Assembly (NCBI GenBank): GCA_021804525.1
Contig: JAJZHJ010000102.1
Location: forward strand, 1-5,736
Source: Bacteroidota bacterium
Lineage (GTDB): Bacteria > Bacteroidota > Bacteroidia > Bacteroidales > Paludibacteraceae
Direction: 5' to 3'
Length of the DNA stretch: 5,736 bases
Both the position numbers and the translations under genes were made by a program. Shown piece by piece: positions 1-4,655 of this stretch. Position 1 is the stretch's first letter, and each line of letters starts with the position of its first letter. The notes beneath the pieces were generated by a model. The model had not been told where the DNA came from and searched no databases. It was given only the letters and a program-made list of their open reading frames with translations.

Positions 1-204
1 GGCACAATGAGCACCCCATTCATCAATCCTCAATATGGCTTTTCTGGGATGGTCGAACTCAGTTATGCTCCACATAAAATAAAAGGATTTTCAGCATCCA
101 TTGCCGCAGCATGTGATCGGGGAATTCTCACCAGCAATAATTTGGGTTTTAACTTAACCATAAAACAACAAGGAGTGTTAGACTGGATATGTCAAAAAAA
201 GTAG
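1..204 (+). CDS. C-terminal fragment of a probable outer-membrane beta-barrel protein (possibly capsule-assembly Wzi-like)
   Basis: The frame is open from the first base of the window and stops with TAG at 202-204, so this is best read as the 3' end of a longer gene and not as a 65-residue gene starting at the ATG at 7. No promoter or ribosome site is visible before that ATG. The peptide alternates polar and hydrophobic residues as beta-strands do (GMVELSYAPHKIKG, then FSASIAAACDRG, then NNLGFNLTIKQQG), with short turns at DRG and SNN. This is how the last hairpins of an outer-membrane barrel look. The spacing of KIKG, DRG and NNLGF recalls the C-termini of Bacteroidota proteins annotated as capsule-assembly Wzi family, but this rests on memory of the pattern and not on an alignment. 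The last residues (DWICQKK) lack the terminal Phe typical of many barrels. Family assignment is tentative; that it is a coding 3' end is fairly secure. Confidence 0.5.
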   Translation, partial: GTMSTPFINPQYGFSGMVELSYAPHKIKGFSASIAAACDRGILTSNNLGFNLTIKQQGVLDWICQKK

Positions 205-300
205 CCACATAGCAACGAGAAAAATTTGAACGTGTAAAAAATCTGCTGGGTATTCAACCTCTGTTATTTTTATTATTCAACCCTCTTTAGTTATCAAGAT

Positions 301-795
301 TCAGGGTGTTACCGTTTTTGCTTTGGCAGGCAGTGCCAATTTCACTCCTTGAGGAGATGATTGAGAGGTAGAGGAAACAACCATGGTTAACGTCGCAGTT
401 GTACTGGGTTTGGTGGGAACATATTGAACCGTGAGCATCACAGTGGACACAGGAGAAGTCCCAAAATAGATATATCCATTGCTTATGTTGGTCGAATCGT
501 TAGCAAGTATTGTACTTCCTAAAGCGGCAATACCTGGAAAAGAAACTTTTGAAACTGTGGTGTCGTTGCTTACTCTAAAACTTGTGATTGGGTTGTAAAA
601 TCCCTGAAGTGTTAGTGGAAGAAGAAGTGTATCGCCAACGGTAAGGGTGTCAAGAGACGTAATAACAGTACCATTCAGTGTAACTGAACCTGCATAAGCA
701 ATTTGAGGTGCAAAATCATTCTGCGTGTTGGTTTGCATACACGAAGAGAAGAGAATAATACCTAACGCCGCAAATATAAATCCTAATTTTTTCAT
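301..795 (-). CDS. Small secreted lipoprotein of unknown function (164 aa)
   Basis: The product begins MKKLGFIFAALGIILFSSC: two lysines, a hydrophobic stretch and a lipobox with Cys19, so it should be exported, cleaved by signal peptidase II and lipidated. The ATG at 795 is preferred over one 14 codons upstream at 837, because the longer form would place a polar segment before the lysines and bury the signal peptide. After Cys19 comes MQTNTQNDF, without the run of acidic residues that marks surface-exported lipoproteins in Bacteroides, so it may stay facing the periplasm (inference). The mature part, about 145 residues, is rich in Thr, Ser and Val with predicted short beta-strands (SLDTLTVGDTLLLPLTLQG at about 47-65, and a Ser/Thr-rich stretch at 130-147). 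It suggests a small beta-sandwich. I recognise no family. It is convergent with the gene ending at 204 and has its own promoter at 881-910. Confidence 0.82.
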   Translation of the reverse strand: MKKLGFIFAALGIILFSSCMQTNTQNDFAPQIAYAGSVTLNGTVITSLDTLTVGDTLLLPLTLQGFYNPITSFRVSNDTTVSKVSFPGIAALGSTILANDSTNISNGYIYFGTSPVSTVMLTVQYVPTKPSTTATLTMVVSSTSQSSPQGVKLALPAKAKTVTP

Positions 796-850
796 TGGAA
801 TAGAATTGAAAAATGATGAAACAATGGGACGAAGCAAATACCATCAATCG

Positions 851-877
851 AAAAAACACTTCAGTTCTTTTCTGAAG
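851..877 (-). terminator. Stem-loop plus T-run in the leader of the lipoprotein gene
   Basis: Read on the minus strand, CTTCAG (877-872) pairs with CTGAAG (864-859) across a seven-base A-rich loop, and TG plus six T follow (858-851). The six-base stem with a U-tract has the form of a weak intrinsic terminator. It lies 112 bases after the stop of the glycoside-hydrolase-like gene, so it could end that transcript. It also begins only a few bases after the TAnnTTTG box at 888-881, so a transcript from that promoter would start with this hairpin. In that case it is a 5' stabilising stem or an attenuator. The stem is short and only half GC, so its strength is uncertain. Confidence 0.4.
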
Positions 878-880
878 GGA

Positions 881-910
881 CAAAGGTAGGAATTCATATG
901 GTAATGCAAA
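881..910 (-). promoter_or_regulatory. Bacteroidota-type promoter of the lipoprotein gene
   Basis: On the minus strand, TTTG at 910-907 (-33 element) is followed after 18 bases by TACCTTTG at 888-881. This is a full match to the TAnnTTTG -7 element used by the primary sigma factor of Bacteroidota. Spacing is close to the usual 19-21 bases. Transcription would start a few bases after 881, giving a leader of about 80 bases before the ATG at 795. This is the best-formed promoter in the window. Confidence 0.65.
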
Positions 911-988
911 CAGAAAGCAGTTTCTAAAGGCTGTTATTTTGAATTATTTAAACTGGCGATTTCTTTTGCGGTCATAAGTTTTACTATT

Positions 989-2011
989 TCATGAAACTTC
1001 TCGTTTGAACGTAGCGAGTGCATGGAGAAAGTTTGTGTCGGGAATGCCAAAGAAGGCAAGGCCCGATGAACCATTATTCAGAATAGTTTGGATCATCTGC
1101 CTGACATCAATTTCATCTTGTAGAACATCCTCCACATAAATGGCCGTAATAACAGACGCAGGCTGCACGGCGGCAACATTTTCGCGTGTTGTGGCATATA
1201 CCCAATCGATCGTTTGGTTGTAAAATTTATAATAAACCATGGGAAGATAAAAGTCCAATTGCCAGTTCTCCCAGGCTTGCATCACAAGACGGCGTGCAAT
1301 CGCTGGCGTTGGAAAAGGAGAAGCACTTACCTTCAACTGATGACTTCGCACAATGTCGGCAATTCCTTTCACACATTCAGTCACCTGAAGCAACCGAAAA
1401 GAAAGCCACGTCTCGTCTTGCGACGGATCAGATAAAGTTTTGGGATCGTAGCCGTGTATGGTTTTGAATTTTTCAATGGCCATAGGATGATAACCGTAAT
1501 CCCACTGAGAATATACCTTATCTTGCACAATATCATATTTGGGCTGTAGATTCACCGGCAGAATAACATCAACATAACGTGCAAAATCCAGACTGATCCC
1601 TTGTATACCATCCAATTGACAGAGGTACCTGGTTTGACGGTAAAGTTCGTTTCGAAAGTCATCAATAGCCGGATTTAAAAACTTATAGTGATCAACATAA
1701 GCTTTCTTATCGATCAAAGAATCGCCATCAGCGTTGACATCAAGCCATTCGGGATGTTCCTTGGCTAATTCGGGTTGATTCATTACCCACCACCAAACAT
1801 AGAGATCGATGTTATATTTTTGAGCAATCGGAATGACTTTTTCAATCGCGAGCATACTCCCTTTAAAGTTTATACCACGTACGCCGTGCGTGGCATAGAG
1901 CTTAAAAAGACGGTCATAATTTTCATGGGGTGTATCCTCTATCCAAGTCCAAAAAAGAGGCATTCCTTCTTCGGAAAAGAAGTTGCGCTCATCAGTTTTT
2001 AAACGCGACAT
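989..2011 (-). CDS. Putative TIM-barrel glycoside hydrolase (GHL10/COG1649-like), cytoplasmic
   Basis: The 340-residue product shows eight beta-strand-like segments in the order of a TIM barrel: MPLFWTWIE (17-25), GVRGINFKG (43-51), IDLYVWWWVM (68-77), IQGISLDFARY (136-146), LKVSASPFP (226-234), FYLPMVYYKFY (254-264), SVITAIYVED (286-295) and GSSGLAFFGI (314-323). The strand-4 motif, a carboxylate in SLDFARY with Asp142, matches the DxxRY signature at the active site of GHL-type putative glycosyl hydrolases related to YngK/YddW. Aromatic clusters (W73-W75, Y260-Y261) would suit a sugar-binding cleft. Relatives are often secreted, but this one has no signal peptide, and a stop at 2030-2032 in the same frame rules out a longer start. 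It is therefore probably cytoplasmic. The substrate cannot be told from sequence. It is divergent from yqhD. The annotated end (..FKREVS) may be shortened by a frameshift, as another frame stays open for about 22 codons to 934. Confidence 0.8.
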   Translation of the reverse strand: MSRLKTDERNFFSEEGMPLFWTWIEDTPHENYDRLFKLYATHGVRGINFKGSMLAIEKVIPIAQKYNIDLYVWWWVMNQPELAKEHPEWLDVNADGDSLIDKKAYVDHYKFLNPAIDDFRNELYRQTRYLCQLDGIQGISLDFARYVDVILPVNLQPKYDIVQDKVYSQWDYGYHPMAIEKFKTIHGYDPKTLSDPSQDETWLSFRLLQVTECVKGIADIVRSHQLKVSASPFPTPAIARRLVMQAWENWQLDFYLPMVYYKFYNQTIDWVYATTRENVAAVQPASVITAIYVEDVLQDEIDVRQMIQTILNNGSSGLAFFGIPDTNFLHALATFKREVS

Positions 2012-2037
2012 TATTCTATAAATAAAAATTCAGCATA

Positions 2038-2045
2038 CAAAAGTA
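2038..2045 (-). promoter_or_regulatory. -7 element of the glycoside-hydrolase-like gene
   Basis: TACTTTTG on the minus strand matches the Bacteroidota -7 consensus TAnnTTTG. It lies 26 bases before the ATG at 2011, leaving a leader of roughly 20 bases. No TTTG is found at the expected -33 position (about 2064-2070), which falls inside the inverted repeat at 2050-2074, so the promoter may be weak or need an activator. Confidence 0.5.
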
Positions 2046-2049
2046 TCTC

Positions 2050-2074
2050 TTTTTGGTGAACCCCCACCATAAAA
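2050..2074. promoter_or_regulatory. Operator-like inverted repeat between divergent promoters
   Basis: TGGTG (2054-2058) and CACCA (2065-2069) form a perfect dyad around AACCCC. The symmetry continues outward as four T (2050-2053) against four A (2071-2074) if T2070 is bulged. It sits between the two oppositely facing -7 boxes and covers the place where the -33 element of each would be expected. It has no T-run on either side in the orientation needed for a terminator. A shared regulator site is the simplest reading, but no regulator gene is in view. Confidence 0.35.
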
Positions 2075-2081
2075 AATAATG

Positions 2082-2089
2082 TATCTTTG
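2082..2089 (+). promoter_or_regulatory. -7 element of the yqhD operon
   Basis: TATCTTTG matches the Bacteroidota TAnnTTTG element exactly and lies 107 bases before the yqhD ATG. The closest upstream TTTG (2052-2055) is 26 bases away, longer than the normal 19-21, so the -33 contact is poor. The transcript would carry a leader of about 100 bases, AT-rich, in which I see no riboswitch or stable stem. Just before the ATG at 2197, AAGAGAT could act as a weak ribosome site. Confidence 0.6.
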
Positions 2090-2196
2090 CAGCAACTCAA
2101 AAACTTGATAGATTTCTTGATTTAATACTCGCACAAGAGATAATAAATGCAAGGGAAACGACGAAAAATATAATTAACTATTTAAAAATAAGAGAT

Positions 2197-3351
2197 ATGT
2201 ATAATTTCATTTTCAAAAACCCCACCAAACTTATTTTCGGAAAAGGGACGATTGCTTCATTAACTACTGAAATTCCAGACGGTAAACGGGTGATGATGAC
2301 GTATGGTGGCGGCAGTATTAAAAATAATGGCGTGTACGACCAGGTGAAAGCCGCATTGCATAATTATAGTATTATTGAATTTTCAGGTATTGAGCCTAAC
2401 CCTACGTATGAAACCCTGATGCAAGCGGTTGCATTGGCAAAAGAACAAAACATTGATTACTTTTTAGCTGTTGGCGGAGGTTCGGTGATTGATGGAACAA
2501 AATTCATAGTAACAGCCATGCTTTATGATGGTGATCCATGGGAATTCATGATTGATCCTTCGAAAGCGAAACATGCACTCCCTTTTGCAACAGTGCTTAC
2601 GCTGCCTGCAACTGGATCGGAAATGAATAATGGTTCCGTAATTTCTAAAAAAACAACACATGAAAAGCTAGCTTTCATGAATCCGGAAACTTATCCTCAA
2701 TTTTCGATTCTTGATCCTGAAGTGACTTATTCGCTTCCAAAACGACAATTAGCTAATGGCGTGGTTGACGCTTACGTCCATGTTATGGAACAATACCTCA
2801 CATTCTCTTCCGATTCGATGATTCAGGACAGGTTCGCCGAAGGTATTCTTTCCACACTGACAGAAATAGGAGAAAAGGTGGTCAATGGCCAACCGGAATA
2901 TGATCTGCGCGCCAATTTCATGCTAAGTGCTACAATGGCTCTCAATGGTTTCATATCAATGGGTGTCCCTCAGGATTGGGCAACACACATGATAGGGCAT
3001 GAGCTGACGGCTCTTTACGGACTTGACCATGCAGTAACATTAGCCATAGTTCAGCCTTCATTACTTCGCGTGATGCGAAATGAAAAGAGGGAGAAATTAT
3101 TACAATATGCAGACCGTGTATGGCATCTCACACAAGGCAGCGAAGAAGGACGTATCGAAGCTGCCATTCAAAAAACCGAAGCTTTTTATCGGAATCTTGG
3201 CATCAAAACTAAGCTATCCGAACATGGAATTGACAACAAATCGTTTGACTCCATCGCAGAACGTTTTGCAATACGTGGTTGGAAGTTAGGAGAGAAACAG
3301 TCGATTACTCCTGAGTTGATCCGCGAAATATTAAACGGATGCCTTGCGTAG
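2197..3351 (+). CDS. yqhD: NADPH-dependent alcohol dehydrogenase / aldehyde reductase, YqhD type (group III iron-containing ADH)
   Basis: The 384-residue protein follows E. coli YqhD (387 residues) nearly from end to end, from FKNPTKLIFGKGTI at the N-terminus through GIEPNPTYETLM, VLTLPATGSE, ANGVVDA, GVPQDWATHMIGHELTA and LLQYADRVW. YqhD is a cytosolic NADPH-dependent enzyme that reduces a broad range of aldehydes (short-chain aldehydes, methylglyoxal, lipid-peroxidation products) to alcohols, protecting against reactive carbonyls. The first domain has the nucleotide-binding GGGS at 37-40 and GGGSVIDG at 93-100. The helical second domain holds the four metal ligands Asp191, His195, His264 and His278, matching Asp194, His198, His267 and His281 of YqhD at a constant offset of three. 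All are intact, so it should be active. It begins a likely operon: the Lnb-like gene starts 20 bases after its stop. In E. coli the neighbour is the AraC-type regulator yqhC; none is present here. Confidence 0.96.
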   Translation: MYNFIFKNPTKLIFGKGTIASLTTEIPDGKRVMMTYGGGSIKNNGVYDQVKAALHNYSIIEFSGIEPNPTYETLMQAVALAKEQNIDYFLAVGGGSVIDGTKFIVTAMLYDGDPWEFMIDPSKAKHALPFATVLTLPATGSEMNNGSVISKKTTHEKLAFMNPETYPQFSILDPEVTYSLPKRQLANGVVDAYVHVMEQYLTFSSDSMIQDRFAEGILSTLTEIGEKVVNGQPEYDLRANFMLSATMALNGFISMGVPQDWATHMIGHELTALYGLDHAVTLAIVQPSLLRVMRNEKREKLLQYADRVWHLTQGSEEGRIEAAIQKTEAFYRNLGIKTKLSEHGIDNKSFDSIAERFAIRGWKLGEKQSITPELIREILNGCLA

Positions 3352-3371
3352 GCAATCAAAGGAATAGTTAC

Positions 3372-4592
3372 ATGCGCAATATTCTGATTTTTTCCTTTTT
3401 GCTTTTATTTGCAACGGAGGCATCTGCCATCACCTTGTCTGATTCTGCTCGCATTAGCTTGCTTACATGTGGTCCGGGTGACGAACTTTATGCTAAATTC
3501 GGTCATTCGGCCATACGAATCTATGATCCTGTTAATCACATAGATGTCAGCTTTAATTATGGGTATTTTGACTATAATACTCCTGGTTTTTATTATAAGT
3601 TTGTGAGAGGGGAAACTGATTATCAGATTGGTGCGGTAGACACACCGGATTTCTTTTTAGAATACCGGATGCTTAACATCAACATGTGGGAACAAGTGCT
3701 GAATTTGCAACAAGACGAAAAGCAAGCCTTGTTTGATGCCTTATTAGTCAACTATCAACCTGAAAATCGCTATTATCGTTATAACTTTGCCTTCGATAAC
3801 TGTGCTACCCGTCCCCGTGACATGATAGCCAGATCCATTCATGGCAAGTTGATTTTCTCTCCTTCGCTGGATAAAAATCATGAAACTTTTCTGCAACTTA
3901 TCGATCATTACACGGCTGAGAATCCTTCCATTTTATTTGGCATGCATCTTTTGTTTGGAGCATCTGCTGACAGTGTTGCTACGTTGCAACAAAGTTTTTT
4001 TCTGCCTGAACGGTTGATGCAGGGCTATGCCACGGCTATGATTCAAAGAGGGAGCATAGAAGTCCCTTTGGTTATTTCCACCTCGCAACCGGTGAAAATA
4101 GTAGGTCATGAACACAAACCGGCCTTCGACTATATCCCCTGGATTATTGGAATCATATTGCTGTTTGTTTTGTATCTCTCGTCGGTGGATAAGCAAAAGC
4201 AACAGCTTTCTTTCTGGTTTGATGGAATCTTGTTTGGTCTGGTGGGTGTAACAGGGATTGTTATTTTCTATATGAATTTTTTTTCGTTGCATCCCCTAGT
4301 TTCGCATAATTGGAACTTAGTATGGATGAATCCACTCGATCTTGTATTTGCCTTCCTCCTTCCTTTTAGTTCTCTGCGCAGAATAGCTTTTTATTTGCAA
4401 TACTTCTTTTTGGTATGCATCATATTTCTTTTGGTGTCCTTGTTTTATTTGCCGCAAACATTTCTTTTTTCACAAATCATGCTGATGGTAGCAATGGGTA
4501 TACGTTCGGTCATGTATCTGCGATTACGCAACGAATACTTACATCCGAAAATTACTTCTGTAAGAGCTAAGAAAGTAACAGCTTCATCCTGA
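3372..4592 (+). CDS. lnb: Lnb-like lipoprotein N-acyltransferase (former DUF4105), periplasmic domain plus five membrane segments
   Basis: The 406-residue product starts with a signal peptide (MRNILIFSFLLLFATEASA, cut after Ala19). Residues 25-240 form the DUF4105 domain: LLTCGPGDELYAKFGHSAIR (30-49), then FNYGYFDY (61-68), the FVRGETDYQIG segment (77-87) and FDNCATRPRD (141-150). His45 and Cys144 are the best candidates for a catalytic pair. After about residue 252 come five hydrophobic segments (about 253-271, 283-303, 317-331, 338-359, 362-382) with the family motif NLVWMNPLD (315-323). Members of this family were recently shown in Bacteroides to be Lnb, which adds the third acyl chain to the N-terminal Cys of lipoproteins in bacteria lacking Lnt. 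This is recalled family knowledge, and paralogues with other roles exist. The ATG at 3372 is chosen over an in-frame ATG at 3339 because AAAGGA at 3358-3363 lies eight bases before it, the signal peptide starts there, and the earlier start would overlap yqhD. Confidence 0.85.
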   Translation: MRNILIFSFLLLFATEASAITLSDSARISLLTCGPGDELYAKFGHSAIRIYDPVNHIDVSFNYGYFDYNTPGFYYKFVRGETDYQIGAVDTPDFFLEYRMLNINMWEQVLNLQQDEKQALFDALLVNYQPENRYYRYNFAFDNCATRPRDMIARSIHGKLIFSPSLDKNHETFLQLIDHYTAENPSILFGMHLLFGASADSVATLQQSFFLPERLMQGYATAMIQRGSIEVPLVISTSQPVKIVGHEHKPAFDYIPWIIGIILLFVLYLSSVDKQKQQLSFWFDGILFGLVGVTGIVIFYMNFFSLHPLVSHNWNLVWMNPLDLVFAFLLPFSSLRRIAFYLQYFFLVCIIFLLVSLFYLPQTFLFSQIMLMVAMGIRSVMYLRLRNEYLHPKITSVRAKKVTASS

Positions 4593-4655
4593 TATCTTTC
4601 ATAATACTGAGAGAACACCTGATTATATACATTGCAATTCAATTATAGATTTCTG

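Noticed and set aside
7..204. A complete 65-residue gene starting at the ATG at 7
   Set aside because: The frame is open to the window edge and the peptide looks like the final strands of a beta-barrel, so a truncated larger gene is more likely.
251..282. Direct repeat TATTCAACC at 251-259 and 274-282 between the convergent genes
   Set aside because: Only nine bases, two copies in AT-rich DNA, with no inverted symmetry. It forms no terminator hairpin and is not enough to call an element.
796..837. Longer start for the lipoprotein at 837
   Set aside because: It would add 14 residues before the MKKL signal peptide and disrupt a good lipobox arrangement.
1186..1467. Plus-strand open frames within the hydrolase-like gene, and minus-strand frames at 2464-2661, 3933-4292 and 4445-4642
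   Set aside because: They lie antisense to well-supported genes, have no signals of their own, and their peptides look like shadow translations.
2147..2173. Short reading frame (eight codons) in the yqhD leader
   Set aside because: It encodes MQGKRRKI with no ribosome site and no run of a regulatory amino acid, so it is not supported as a leader peptide.
3339..3371. Start of the Lnb-like gene at the ATG at 3339
   Set aside because: It overlaps the end of yqhD and puts a polar segment before the signal peptide. The ATG at 3372 has AAAGGA at good distance.
4593..4600. TATCTTTC just after the Lnb-like stop as a separate promoter for the phosphatase-like gene
   Set aside because: It misses the final G of TAnnTTTG and has no TTTG at the -33 distance. 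It is possible but too weak to list.
4593..4655. Terminator between the Lnb-like and phosphatase-like genes
   Set aside because: I looked for a stem followed by a T-run and found none in these 63 bases.
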